Source: Aquimarina sp. BL5
GTDB lineage: Bacteria; Bacteroidota; Bacteroidia; Flavobacteriales; Flavobacteriaceae
NCBI RefSeq assembly: GCF_003443675.1
Contig: NZ_CP031963.1
Coordinates: forward strand, 4,562,501-4,626,500
DNA length: 64,000 nucleotides
Reading direction: 5' to 3'
Shown in pieces: positions 37,438-46,168 of the stretch (position 1 is its first letter; each line of letters opens with the position of its first letter). The notes beneath the pieces are model-generated. The model was not told the origin of the DNA. It was given only the letters and a program-made list of their open reading frames with translations, and did no database searches. A program made the position numbers and the translations under genes.

Positions 37438-39114
37438 ATGATAAAGAAAGTATTCTTAATTCTTGGAGCGGTTCTGTTTTCTATACAATGTAAGTCACAG
37501 CAAGTACAACCAGACCCAAATTCTAATGAATTTTCTAGAGAAAAGACTATAAATATTTCACCAAAACTAGTAGTTGGGATGGTGGTGGATCAAATGAGAT
37601 ATGATTATCTAACACGTTTTTATAATCGTTTTGGAGAAGGTGGTTTTAAGAGAATGATCAGAGAAGGATTTAATTGTAAAAACAATCATTTTAATTATGT
37701 TCCTACGTATACTGGTCCAGGACATGCATCGGTGTTTACTGGTACGACTCCTCAGAATCACGGGATTATCTCTAATTATTGGTATGATAAGTTTAGTAAA
37801 AAGGGTGTGTACTGCGCTAGTGATCCATCAGTAAGAGCAGTTGGTTCGGATAGTGAGATGGAGAGAATGTCTCCACATCGTATGAAAACGACAACAGTTG
37901 CAGATCAGAATCGATTGCACACACAATTAAAAGGAAAGTCTATTGGGATTGCAATAAAAGACAGAGGAGCAATTTTACCTGCAGGACATTCCGCAAATGG
38001 CGCGTATTGGTTTAGAGGGAAAGATGAAGGAAAATGGATTACCAGTACATATTATAGAAAGGACTTGCCAAACTGGGTACAAAAGTTTAATGATTCTGAC
38101 AAGGCTGAATCCTATCTAAAAGTGTGGAATACCCTATATGATATTAATTCATATACAGAAAGTGGATCAGACCTAAATAATTTTGAGGCAGGGTTCAAAG
38201 GAAAAGAAACTGCTACATTTCCCTATGACTTAGCTAATCTAAAGGATCAAAATGAAGGCTATGATATTATTAAAGGATCTGCTTACGGTAATAGCTTAAC
38301 TGCGGATTTTGCCATTGCAGCAATCGATGGTGAGGCTTTAGGTAAAGATGAAATTACTGATTTTCTAACAGTGAGTTTTTCTAGTACGGATTATGTTGGG
38401 CATAATTTTGGAGTAAATTCCAAAGAAATAGAGGACACATATTTGAGATTGGATAAAGATTTGGAAAGATTTTTTAATGCATTAGATGCTAAAGTTGGAA
38501 AAAGAAATTATACGGTTTTTTTAACCGCAGATCACGGAGCTGTTCACGTACCATCGTATTTGCAGACAGTAAAAATACCGTCAGGTTATTTTAAAAAGGA
38601 TACTTTATCAACTAAGATTATGACTTTTGTAAAGGAAAGGTTTAAAGTGGATGGATTGATAGAGAAAGTAGATAATGATCAAGTCTTTTTTGCATATGAT
38701 GTTTTAAATAAAAATAATATAGATGCTCAGAATTTACAGAAAGCTATTGCCCATTACGTCTTACAATATGATCAAATAGATAAAGTATTTACCAGAGAAC
38801 AATTATTAATGGGGACATATACTGAAGGAATTGCCGCCCTAGTTCAAAAAGGATTTAATCAGAAAAGAAGTGGCGATGTTGTTTTTGTATTGGACCCTGC
38901 GACTATTCTATATTCTAGGACAGGATCTACACACGGAAGTGGATTGAATTATGATACCCATGCTCCTTTATTGTTTATGGGTAAAGGTATTAAACAAGGA
39001 AGCACTACAGAGAGAACAACCATTCCCGATATTGCTCCAACTATTTCTGCGTTATTAGGAATAACATTTCCTAATGGTGCAACAGGAGATGTGTTGCCTT
39101 TTGTATTGAAGTAA
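37438..39114 (+). CDS. pafA: PafA-type alkaline phosphatase family protein
   Basis: This 558-residue exported phosphatase belongs to the alkaline phosphatase superfamily. PafA, common in Bacteroidota, uses a Thr nucleophile and Ca/Zn rather than a Ser, and is active on phosphomonoesters. Here the nucleophile block is TYTGPGHASVFTGTTPQNHG with Thr92. Metal sites follow: DQMRYDYL near 51, SSTDYVGHNFG near 321, TADHGAVH near 363 and STHGSGLNYDTHAP near 502. The signal ends SIQCKSQQ, so it may be a lipoprotein. A strong terminator follows. Confidence 0.92.
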   Translation: MIKKVFLILGAVLFSIQCKSQQVQPDPNSNEFSREKTINISPKLVVGMVVDQMRYDYLTRFYNRFGEGGFKRMIREGFNCKNNHFNYVPTYTGPGHASVFTGTTPQNHGIISNYWYDKFSKKGVYCASDPSVRAVGSDSEMERMSPHRMKTTTVADQNRLHTQLKGKSIGIAIKDRGAILPAGHSANGAYWFRGKDEGKWITSTYYRKDLPNWVQKFNDSDKAESYLKVWNTLYDINSYTESGSDLNNFEAGFKGKETATFPYDLANLKDQNEGYDIIKGSAYGNSLTADFAIAAIDGEALGKDEITDFLTVSFSSTDYVGHNFGVNSKEIEDTYLRLDKDLERFFNALDAKVGKRNYTVFLTADHGAVHVPSYLQTVKIPSGYFKKDTLSTKIMTFVKERFKVDGLIEKVDNDQVFFAYDVLNKNNIDAQNLQKAIAHYVLQYDQIDKVFTREQLLMGTYTEGIAALVQKGFNQKRSGDVVFVLDPATILYSRTGSTHGSGLNYDTHAPLLFMGKGIKQGSTTERTTIPDIAPTISALLGITFPNGATGDVLPFVLK

Positions 39115-39140
39115 AATATTAATTATTGTGAACAGAAAAT

Positions 39141-39173
39141 AAAAGGAGGTATTCATCACGAATACCTCCTTTT
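39141..39173. terminator. Bidirectional terminator between pafA and peptide 2
   Basis: A perfect 14-bp stem (AAAAGGAGGTATTC 39141-39154 with 39160-39173) and a 5-nt loop are flanked by T-rich sequence on both strands. It serves the convergent phosphatase and peptide genes. Confidence 0.88.
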
Positions 39174-39176
39174 GTG

Positions 39177-39329
39177 TTAGACATCACAAGTACAGGCTGG
39201 CATCAGAACTAATGTGTCCCAGATAGCACAAATTGAAGGATGGCAGAGACGAACGCCTCCTTTTACTGATCTTTGAGATTCTTTGTTCAATGTTTGAACA
39301 CCGCGTAATTCTAAAATGTTTTTTAACAT
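39177..39329 (-). CDS. Double-glycine leader Cys-rich peptide 2
   Basis: This 50-residue precursor was read from the sequence. The leader is MLKNILELRGVQTLNKESQR followed by SVKGG (25 residues). The remaining 25 residues, starting VRLCHPSICAIWDT, contain four Cys and end PACTCDV. Peptide 3 at 45070 shares the leader and the spacing C-x-C at its end (PACYCD), so the two are paralogues. It ends four bases before a strong terminator. Upstream, a TTTTTAAAACC block is shared with the other peptide genes. No maturation gene is adjacent. A bacteriocin-like or natural-product precursor is the best guess. Confidence 0.78.
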   Translation of the reverse strand: MLKNILELRGVQTLNKESQRSVKGGVRLCHPSICAIWDTLVLMPACTCDV

Positions 39330-39516
39330 AATAATGGTTTTAAAAATTTATATGTAATGATAGTAACATAAGCGGCTAAAATGTTACCCTAAAAATCTAC
39401 ATTTTTTTAAAAAATACAGTTAAAAGTCTTATATCTAGATAAGTTTGAATTATTTTATTCTTGTAATCTCAAAGTAAAATGGGTTAATTTAATTTTTTAT
39501 AAACAAGAAAGTTGGT

Positions 39517-40572
39517 TTATATTTCTAATAAGTGTTGATATATGTATTGTGCGCTATGTATTGCACCTTCCATATATCCTCCATGTCTTATAGCAGTTTC
39601 TGATCCTGCAATAAAGAAGTTGTTATCAAAGAAAACATTTTGGTAATAATCGTGCCCATTATTCTGATGTGGAAATATAAACTTTTCGGAATGAATAGAA
39701 GTATTTGGTTCTTGTTTCCAAACAACTTCTTCGTATGCTAAATATTCCAAAGCTTGAGTTCCAAATAATTTCTGAAGTTGACTTAATACCTTAGTCCTTC
39801 GTTGCTCTTTTGTTTGCATATACATTCCACTTTGTAGAAATCCTTTTAGTGCGAAACGCGTATTTTCTACATTAGAATGATCATATAGTTCAGTGATAGG
39901 TCCTACATTACTAAAAACCGTTCCAGAAAAGTTGTTTTCTTTCCAAAAAGCTCGTTCATAAGAGATTCCAAATTTTATAGATTCTCCCATCCAGGTATGT
40001 GTTTTGTTAGCGACAGAAATTATGTCTTTTGGTAATTCGGGAGTAAACTTTATCGAATTAACAAGTAGGAAAGGAGGTAGAGTTGAAATTACTTTATGAG
40101 CTTGGTATGTCTGAGTGGTAGCACTAATTTCGAATTGATCTTTAAGATACTCAATATGTGTTACTTTTTCATTTAGGATTAATTCTTCCTTATCAAGAGA
40201 TTCAGCAAGTTTGTCAATAAGAGAAACAGTTCCGCCTTGTATTCTATAACTAGGTTGTTGATTAGTTGGTAATTGTATTTGTTGGGGTGGAGCAGTGGAC
40301 AATGGTTCAAAAAGTGCTATTCCTTCCATGAATTGTTCAAAAACAGGAAGCCCTAGTTCTTCTAACAGCGCAAACAATTCACGATGTTGAGCACTTAACC
40401 AAGTTGCTCCCATTTCTATTGGGGTTTCGTTTTTGGAATGTAGTGTGTGGATTCTTCCTCCGATTCTATTTCTAGCTTCAACAACCTTTACGGCGATTCC
40501 ATTTTTTTTTAATCTGTAAGCTAGTAATAAGCCGGTTAATCCAGCTCCTATAATAAGTACTTTTGATTTCAT
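39517..40572 (-). CDS. FAD-dependent amine oxidase-like protein
   Basis: This 351-residue flavoprotein has the Rossmann FAD motif VLIIGAGLTGLLLAYRLKKN at 5-24 and the GG-doublet motif EARNRIGGRIHT near 36. A C-terminal FAD contact block, FIAGSETAIRHGGYMEGAI, lies near 320. It fits the flavin monoamine oxidase family but is shorter than typical members (about 450 residues), as many bacterial members are. Substrate is unknown. It lies about 160 nt downstream of a REP-like inverted repeat that separates it from the AhpD-like gene. Confidence 0.87.
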   Translation of the reverse strand: MKSKVLIIGAGLTGLLLAYRLKKNGIAVKVVEARNRIGGRIHTLHSKNETPIEMGATWLSAQHRELFALLEELGLPVFEQFMEGIALFEPLSTAPPQQIQLPTNQQPSYRIQGGTVSLIDKLAESLDKEELILNEKVTHIEYLKDQFEISATTQTYQAHKVISTLPPFLLVNSIKFTPELPKDIISVANKTHTWMGESIKFGISYERAFWKENNFSGTVFSNVGPITELYDHSNVENTRFALKGFLQSGMYMQTKEQRRTKVLSQLQKLFGTQALEYLAYEEVVWKQEPNTSIHSEKFIFPHQNNGHDYYQNVFFDNNFFIAGSETAIRHGGYMEGAIHSAQYIYQHLLEI

Positions 40573-40623
40573 GTTCGATATAAATATATAAAGAGGATGT
40601 TTAAAAAGTCTCTAATATGTGAA

Positions 40624-40697
40624 ATTGTCAGTCTGAGCTTGTCGAAGATAATTTGAAAATCAAAGAGTAAAAACTTCGACACGCTCAGTTTGACAAT
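40624..40697. repeat. REP-like inverted repeat pair
   Basis: The left arm (40624-40647) contains CTGAGCTTGTCGAAG. The right arm (40674-40697) is its reverse complement with about three mismatches (CTTCGACACGCTCAG). The same CTGAG...TCGAAG core recurs at 55162, 58071 and 62551, so this is a dispersed repeat family. Confidence 0.75.
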
Positions 40698-40735
40698 ATT
40701 AAATGACTTTTAGATAACTTCTTTATACTATTAGT

Positions 40736-41041
40736 TTATTCATCCATGAGATGTGTTCCGTGCACAACAGCTGCTCCCGCGCGAAGTGCTGCAGAAACAA
40801 ATGTAGCTTCTGCCAGTTCTTCTTGAGTGGCACCAGCTTTGATTGCATTTTTCTTGTGAATTTCTAAACAATATGGACATTGCGTAGTTAATGCTACAGC
40901 AACAGCCATTAGTTCTTTATATTTTACTGGAATGACTCCTTCTTGTAATGCAATGCTATCAAAAGCCTGAAAGGCTTTCATAGCTTCTGATGCATTTTTG
41001 CTAAGTGTACCTAATTTTTTTAGGTGATTCATATCATACAT
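40736..41041 (-). CDS. Carboxymuconolactone decarboxylase (AhpD-like) family protein
   Basis: This 101-residue protein has the AhpD-type redox motif CPYCLEIH (Cys55, Cys58, His62), which in this family gives thiol peroxidase-reductase activity. A GYE-like second half, AAVVHGTH, is near 90. It lies 18 nt after the SDR gene on the same strand, so they form an operon that is probably controlled by the TetR upstream. A role against electrophile or peroxide stress is inference. Confidence 0.9.
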   Translation of the reverse strand: MYDMNHLKKLGTLSKNASEAMKAFQAFDSIALQEGVIPVKYKELMAVAVALTTQCPYCLEIHKKNAIKAGATQEELAEATFVSAALRAGAAVVHGTHLMDE

Positions 41042-41059
41042 AGTTGATGTTTTTTTGAA

Positions 41060-41806
41060 TTAATTTCTTCCTGCAATTACACCGCCGTCGGTATCCCAAA
41101 TAGCCCCGGTCACCCATGAGGTTTGATCTGATAGTAAGAAGGTAATGCTGTTGGCTACATCTTGTGCAGTTCCGTTTCTTCCTATTGGATGAAAATTATT
41201 AAAACCAACCAACGCTTTTTTGGCTTCATCAGCTCCTCCGAAAACACTATTGTATACAGGAGTTTCTACTACGGCAGGAGATACTGCATTTACTCGGATT
41301 CCGTGATCTGCTAATTCCATTGCTAAGTGTTGTGTTAGCGAGTGTAATCCTGCTTTTTGCATGGAGTATGCCGAAGAAGGAGTTGCTTTTACAGCTTGTT
41401 TGGCCCACATAGAACCTACATTGACAATGGATCCGCTATTACTTTCTTTCATTTTCTTAGCGGCGGATTGTGTAATAAAAAAGAACCCTCTGTTTAAATC
41501 TTGGTAAGAGTCATAGTCTTCTACCGTGTGATCTAAAAATGCTTTTGGACCAAAAATTCCAGATGCATTTACCAGATAATCTAAGCGATCTAGGTCTGCA
41601 ATAGTTTTGTTAAGTTGATCAACGCTATCCTTGTTGGTAATATCTACTTGATGTTTAATGATGTTGTCTGCATCAGGAATTTTAGATGTATTTCTACCTA
41701 CCACGTGAACAGTAGCTCCTCCTTCTATTAAGGAATCCACTGTAGCTTTACCGATTCCACTGGTTCCTCCAATTACTAGAGCTGTTTTGTTTTTGAATTC
41801 TGTCAT
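41060..41806 (-). CDS. SDR family oxidoreductase under TetR control
   Basis: This 248-residue classical SDR has [13 protein letters not shown] near 11, the NAG-equivalent VNASGIFG near 89, SVGSMW near 128 and Tyr-x3-Lys in AYSMQKAG near 143. The C-terminal [10 protein letters not shown] is typical of fabG-like enzymes. Substrate is unknown. A palindrome 30 nt upstream (41836-41853) matches the one in front of the TetR gene, so the regulator should repress this gene and the AhpD-like gene that follows. Confidence 0.92.
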   Translation of the reverse strand: MTEFKNKTALVIGGTSGIGKATVDSLIEGGATVHVVGRNTSKIPDADNIIKHQVDITNKDSVDQLNKTIADLDRLDYLVNASGIFGPKAFLDHTVEDYDSYQDLNRGFFFITQSAAKKMKESNSGSIVNVGSMWAKQAVKATPSSAYSMQKAGLHSLTQHLAMELADHGIRVNAVSPAVVETPVYNSVFGGADEAKKALVGFNNFHPIGRNGTAQDVANSITFLLSDQTSWVTGAIWDTDGGVIAGRN

Positions 41807-41835
41807 TGTATATATATTTAAATAGTTAAAATTGA

Positions 41836-41853
41836 ACAGACAAGTCTGTCTGT
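41836..41853. promoter_or_regulatory. TetR operator upstream of the SDR gene
   Basis: ACAGACA-AGTC-TGTCTGT is a perfect palindrome. Its 14-bp core AGACAAGTCTGTCT is identical to that in the palindrome at 42457-42482. Confidence 0.75.
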
Positions 41854-41869
41854 ATTGATGTAAATTTTT

Positions 41870-42433
41870 TTATTCTATGATTTTCTTACATAAAGATAAA
41901 GATGCTTCTATTGGCCATGCGTTTTGATGTAATTTACTTTCTGAAATCCCTCCTTCATATAATAAGTAAATTTTTTTGGCGAGCATTTCATTAGCTTGCT
42001 CTGAGTTTTGATTACAATTTTCGATAACAAGATCCTTGATAAAATGTATGAAGTTATTCTTCTGTTTTTGAATTTCAATGCGTACTGTTTCATTTTCTTT
42101 CGGCATTTCGGAGTATGTATTTAAACACCAACATCCATTAAAATCTTTTTGATCAAAGAAAACTGTGAGAAAATCGAACAATGCATATATTCTATCCTTT
42201 CCTGGAGAAGCTTTATATACAAAATCTCTTATGTCTTTAGTAAAAGTATCATTCTTAAATTGAAGATAAGCAATACAAATATCTTCTTTAGAAGGGAAAT
42301 GATTATATAAAGTAGCTTTGGCAATTCCTGCTTCTTTAATAATTTCATTAATTCCGGTTAGGTTATATCCTTTTTCGTAAAATAAAGTAGAAGCAGTTGC
42401 CACAATATGATCTCTTACCTTGGAGTGTTTCAT
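41870..42433 (-). CDS. TetR/AcrR family transcriptional regulator
   Basis: This 187-residue regulator has an N-terminal helix-turn-helix (about 10-55; ITGINEIIKEAGIAKATLYNHFPSKEDI resolved as GIAKATLYNHFPSKE). A ligand-binding helical domain follows, with CWCLNTYSEMP near 105. It faces the SDR gene across a spacer that carries a perfect operator and has a second operator in its own promoter region. The layout is that of a self-regulating repressor of a small detoxification operon. The operator core recalls NemR-type sites (TAGAC...GTCTA), so an electrophile ligand is possible. Confidence 0.92.
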   Translation of the reverse strand: MKHSKVRDHIVATASTLFYEKGYNLTGINEIIKEAGIAKATLYNHFPSKEDICIAYLQFKNDTFTKDIRDFVYKASPGKDRIYALFDFLTVFFDQKDFNGCWCLNTYSEMPKENETVRIEIQKQKNNFIHFIKDLVIENCNQNSEQANEMLAKKIYLLYEGGISESKLHQNAWPIEASLSLCKKIIE

Positions 42434-42456
42434 ATTGCAAATATATACAAAAAAAC

Positions 42457-42482
42457 AAAACTAGACAAGTCTGTCTAGTTTT
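42457..42482. promoter_or_regulatory. TetR operator in its own promoter region
   Basis: The perfect palindrome AAAACTAGACA-AGTC-TGTCTAGTTTT (11+4+11) starts 24 nt upstream of the TetR ATG. It shares a 14-bp core with the site before the SDR gene. Confidence 0.8.
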
Positions 42483-42545
42483 GAAAGATTTTTAATAGAA
42501 ATTGAATTGTTATCTGACAATTTATTAGGTTCTACGATTACTTTT

Positions 42546-44849
42546 TTAATTTATGGTTTTATACCCTTTATATTTTGCAGGATATTTCAATGGTTTTTCA
42601 GTTTTTATGATTTCGATATTATTGCCTGTACGTTTTCCGAAGGATTCTATCCGACCAGAATTGATTAAGCTAATACGATCGATTGTACTAATTGCCCATC
42701 CTGGATCTTCGTATTTTATAACTCTTCCACCTTTTCCAGAATTAATGAACAGTAAATTATCTATATTTAGTTTTTGAACTCCCCAAAGCAGAACAACACT
42801 CCCTAAATCTTTATTATTGACATCAATAAAAGTAGAGTTTTTTAGTTCTAGGTAAGGTCCTGTAGTACTTTCGTCATTGCCCATTCTTAATAGTGAGACT
42901 GCATTACCCATTACTTTGCTAAAATGGCAGTTATCGATTTTTACGTACTCTGCATTGTACCGCCCTCTATTTTCATTTTCTCCATCTAAACTAATAGCGT
43001 TTCCGGAAATATTATGAAAAGTAGAATTCTTAAAAATCAACGTATCTGCATAGGTGTTTTTATAGGCTCTGAAGGCAGTCTTACGACTGGCATTAAAATT
43101 CTTAAATTCACAAGAAACTACCTTTAGTTTATAGTGTTCTATCATAGGTTTTGATGAGGTTGCGATAGCGGATTGCGCAATACCATTTTCTGAAGCACCA
43201 TCAAAGATAACCCCTTTAACGTAGAGACTTCCTCCATTTTCTATGATAACCAATGGCTTTTGCGATTCGTTTTTATCATATGTAAAGATTGTGGGGTTAT
43301 CACTTTCATCAGCTATGATTGTAAGAGTTTTGTTTATGACTAAAGGTTTCGTAAAAGTATAAGTTCCCGGTTTTAATTGAATGCTATCACCTGATGAAGC
43401 ACTTTTTACCATAGTAAACAAAGTATCATTTTCATTACCGGATACTTGTGCTGCATTCGAGTTTTTATTAGTAATATCAAAATATTTCTTTTGTGGTGTA
43501 TACCAATTCGGTCCCACTTCATTTTTTGTAAAAGGAAGTTTAGGTTGATAGGTTTGATTTTTTAGTAAGCCATCAGCAGAATCTTTCGAGAATGTAATTT
43601 CGGCTTGTGTAAATCCTTTGTGATTAAATTTCGAATCCGCAGATACTACTTCGTTTCCTGAAAAGGAGAAGGTGCTATAATCCGAAATTGCTTCAAAGAC
43701 TTGTTTTCTTTCGGGATGATAGAAAACATTGTCAGTAAATCTAATATCTTGTGGAGGATCAGTTCTTTCGTTATCTGCGCCAACACCAAACTGAATATGA
43801 TCACATTTCAAAAATTTGTTTCCCGTTATGTCAGTGTTTTCTGCTCTGTGATATCTGTTAATTAACGAGTTAGGAACTCCGTTCATTACAGGCAGTGCTC
43901 CAAAGAAACGTTTTCCTTTTAGTTCCTGAAAATGGTTGTTCCTAATGGTATGGCCTTCGTTAATAACCCGAACTCCTCCTGTACCTGGTTTATTATTTCC
44001 AATAAAAAAGTTATTTTCTATTAAGTTCCGGTTTCCATGTCTTAGTGCTAATACACCTGCAGATTCATAAAAAACATTGTTACGCACAATATTATCACTT
44101 GATTTAAGAGAAACAATTTCTACCTCGCCATCACACTGCTCAAAATAGTTGTTCTCAATCAATGTTCTAGATGGACTTAATGAATACGTAGAAACTCCAA
44201 CCCGAAGTGTTTCTCCTCCATTAGATCCTAAGTTAGGTCTGTATCCAAAATAGTTATGATCAATTCTGTGACGATTTTCTAAACTGTTTTTGTTATTTAA
44301 TTTTACCACGAGCGTAACACCAGCATTAAGTTTTCCTCCAAAATAGTTATGATCAACTCGATTATTCTTTCCATGAAGATGGATCCATTCGGATTTATCG
44401 AATCTATTGGCTGGATTAAAATGATCAATTGCTATTTCAGTAAGTCTGCAATTTTCTGCTAACTTCCCGTCATCGGTTTTAAAGACAATCAAGGCATCTT
44501 CTTTGGTATAACCATTCTTAAAAACTAGTTCTTTTATGATCACATGTTTCCCTCCGATTTTTAGAGAAGTATTACCTGATAGAATTACTTTTCCTTTTTC
44601 CTCTGCTTTAATTATAATGGGTTTTTCTTCTGTCCCAGTTGCTGTAATAACAAATTGAACATCATTCCAGATACCATTACTCAAGGTGATTTCTTCTCCA
44701 GGTTGGGCTACGGCAATAGCTTTATTGAATTCTTCGACGGTAGTAACAAGGTTGGTCCCATCGGTTTGTTTTGTAGTACTAGTTTGTGTGCAAGAACTTA
44801 CAGTTAATAAAATAGCTAATAGATAGCTATAGAGCCTACTTTTTTTCAT
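42546..44849 (-). CDS. Polysaccharide lyase family 6 (alginate lyase) lipoprotein
   Basis: PL6 enzymes cleave alginate (or dermatan sulfate in chondroitinase B) by beta-elimination. The 767-residue protein has a lipoprotein signal with Cys20 (TVSSCTQ) and two parallel beta-helix regions (about 30-450 and 480-760), the two-domain form of PL6. Catalytic candidates are Lys249 in VSLKSSD and Arg270 in ALRHGN, whose 21-residue spacing equals that of K250/R271 in chondroitinase B. The gene stands alone: no SusCD pair, PL7 or PL17 is nearby, so it is not in a standard utilisation locus. A marine-algal lifestyle is suggested. Confidence 0.92.
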   Translation of the reverse strand: MKKSRLYSYLLAILLTVSSCTQTSTTKQTDGTNLVTTVEEFNKAIAVAQPGEEITLSNGIWNDVQFVITATGTEEKPIIIKAEEKGKVILSGNTSLKIGGKHVIIKELVFKNGYTKEDALIVFKTDDGKLAENCRLTEIAIDHFNPANRFDKSEWIHLHGKNNRVDHNYFGGKLNAGVTLVVKLNNKNSLENRHRIDHNYFGYRPNLGSNGGETLRVGVSTYSLSPSRTLIENNYFEQCDGEVEIVSLKSSDNIVRNNVFYESAGVLALRHGNRNLIENNFFIGNNKPGTGGVRVINEGHTIRNNHFQELKGKRFFGALPVMNGVPNSLINRYHRAENTDITGNKFLKCDHIQFGVGADNERTDPPQDIRFTDNVFYHPERKQVFEAISDYSTFSFSGNEVVSADSKFNHKGFTQAEITFSKDSADGLLKNQTYQPKLPFTKNEVGPNWYTPQKKYFDITNKNSNAAQVSGNENDTLFTMVKSASSGDSIQLKPGTYTFTKPLVINKTLTIIADESDNPTIFTYDKNESQKPLVIIENGGSLYVKGVIFDGASENGIAQSAIATSSKPMIEHYKLKVVSCEFKNFNASRKTAFRAYKNTYADTLIFKNSTFHNISGNAISLDGENENRGRYNAEYVKIDNCHFSKVMGNAVSLLRMGNDESTTGPYLELKNSTFIDVNNKDLGSVVLLWGVQKLNIDNLLFINSGKGGRVIKYEDPGWAISTIDRISLINSGRIESFGKRTGNNIEIIKTEKPLKYPAKYKGYKTIN

Positions 44850-45018
44850 TTGTTTGTTTTGAAATATTTGTATTAAACATTCCCATTAAACTTTAAAAAA
44901 CAGTCTAATGCTTAGCTAAAAGTAGATACTTGTAAGTCGTGTGTGGGGAGCAATTTAGGTCTATTTTTTATAATAACCAAGTCGGTTTCCAATGAATGAT
45001 TGAATTCGTAAAGTGTAT

Positions 45019-45057
45019 AAAAAGTGTTTAGGTTAAAAGTTAACCTAAACACTTTTT
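45019..45057. terminator. Terminator downstream of peptide 3
   Basis: A perfect 17-bp stem pairs 45019-45035 with 45041-45057 around a 5-nt loop, with A5 and T5 ends that make it active on either strand. It starts 12 nt after the peptide stop. Confidence 0.88.
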
Positions 45058-45069
45058 GCTTTTAGATTC

Positions 45070-45219
45070 CTAGTCACAATAACAAGCTGGTTGAAGAGGC
45101 CAAGTTTCTAATGAGTTACAAACCCAAACAGGACATGGTGGTTCTCCTCCTTTTATTGTTTTTTGCTTTTCTTTTTTGAGAATTTCAATCCCTTCTAAGT
45201 TTAAAATTTTGTGTAACAT
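45070..45219 (-). CDS. Double-glycine leader Cys-rich peptide 3
   Basis: This 49-residue precursor was read from the sequence. The leader is MLHKILNLEGIEILKKEKQK followed by TIKGG. The 24-residue remainder has four Cys and begins EPPCPVWVC, ending LQPACYCD. It aligns end to end with peptide 2 at 39177, including the terminal PAC-x-CD. A 17-bp terminator follows and an AATTTTTAAAATC block precedes the start, as in the other two genes. No exporter or tailoring enzyme is adjacent. Confidence 0.78.
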   Translation of the reverse strand: MLHKILNLEGIEILKKEKQKTIKGGEPPCPVWVCNSLETWPLQPACYCD

Positions 45220-45297
45220 ATTAAGATTTTAAAAATTGATATTACTTAAATGTATTAAAAGAAAAGGTATTGTAGCCAGAAGGAAGCTATTTTAGGA

Positions 45298-46146
45298 TTA
45301 AAATAACTTTTGGAGGATTTTTCCCCATCTAAGCTTGCGGATAAAATTACCTTCAGATTTGGTGACTAAGAAGGGGTGCTGTGCTCTTTTGGCTTTAAAA
45401 AAGCCAGCTATGTAATCATTAATCAATCGAGGTTGTTTTTTCAGTAAAGCTAATTTGATAGATGCAATCAAAGTAATGGCGAAACCATATCGCATTTTAT
45501 AAAAAGCCTCACCTTGCTTGTATTTTGCTTTTGGGTTATAGGTGTTTCCTGTAGGTTTCAGGTGTTTTACTTTTAGCGATTCATCGGTTTTGATTTCCCA
45601 ATTATGGTATTGCGCCAATAGTTCATCAACTGTATCCCAGCCCATTGCAGATTTAAGTCCTCCAATATCATGAAAACAGGATTTTCTATAAGCCTTTAAT
45701 GCCCCTCGAATATGATCTTTATTTGTTAAGTTTTCCAGAATCCAATTGTCATCTTTTTTGATATAACAGAAACCACCTACCATTCCAGTTTTTTTATCTT
45801 TTTCGAAATGGTTTATTAATGTTTCCAAATAGTTTTTCGGAAAGATAAGATCTGCATCAAACTTACAGATTACATCGTATGCATCATCTAGTGTTTTATA
45901 TCCTTTATAGAATGCGTTGATAACTTTGCTACCCGGCATATGATCTTCAGAGGAACTTGTATTTACTAAAGAAATGTACTCATACCTATCAATAAATTCT
46001 TTGACTATGCTTTCTGTACCATCGGTAGAGTTATCATTAACGACTACGATTTTTTTAGGAAGTATTGTCTGAGCAACTAATGATTCTAAAGTTTTAGAAA
46101 TCAATAATTCTTCGTTATGCGCTGGTATGACAATATAAATGTTCAA
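45298..46146 (-). CDS. Glycosyltransferase family 2 protein
   Basis: This 282-residue GT-A glycosyltransferase has IPAHNEELLISKTLESL near 6, VVNDNSTDGTE near 34 and the metal-binding DAD in CKFDADLIFP near 88. A GGFCYIKK and an acceptor-loop region follow. It adds a sugar to an unknown acceptor. The methyltransferase gene precedes it by 22 nt on the same strand, so both probably act in one surface-glycan pathway. Confidence 0.9.
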   Translation of the reverse strand: MNIYIVIPAHNEELLISKTLESLVAQTILPKKIVVVNDNSTDGTESIVKEFIDRYEYISLVNTSSSEDHMPGSKVINAFYKGYKTLDDAYDVICKFDADLIFPKNYLETLINHFEKDKKTGMVGGFCYIKKDDNWILENLTNKDHIRGALKAYRKSCFHDIGGLKSAMGWDTVDELLAQYHNWEIKTDESLKVKHLKPTGNTYNPKAKYKQGEAFYKMRYGFAITLIASIKLALLKKQPRLINDYIAGFFKAKRAQHPFLVTKSEGNFIRKLRWGKILQKLF

Positions 46147-46168
46147 GATAGTAGTATTTTAATCTAAG

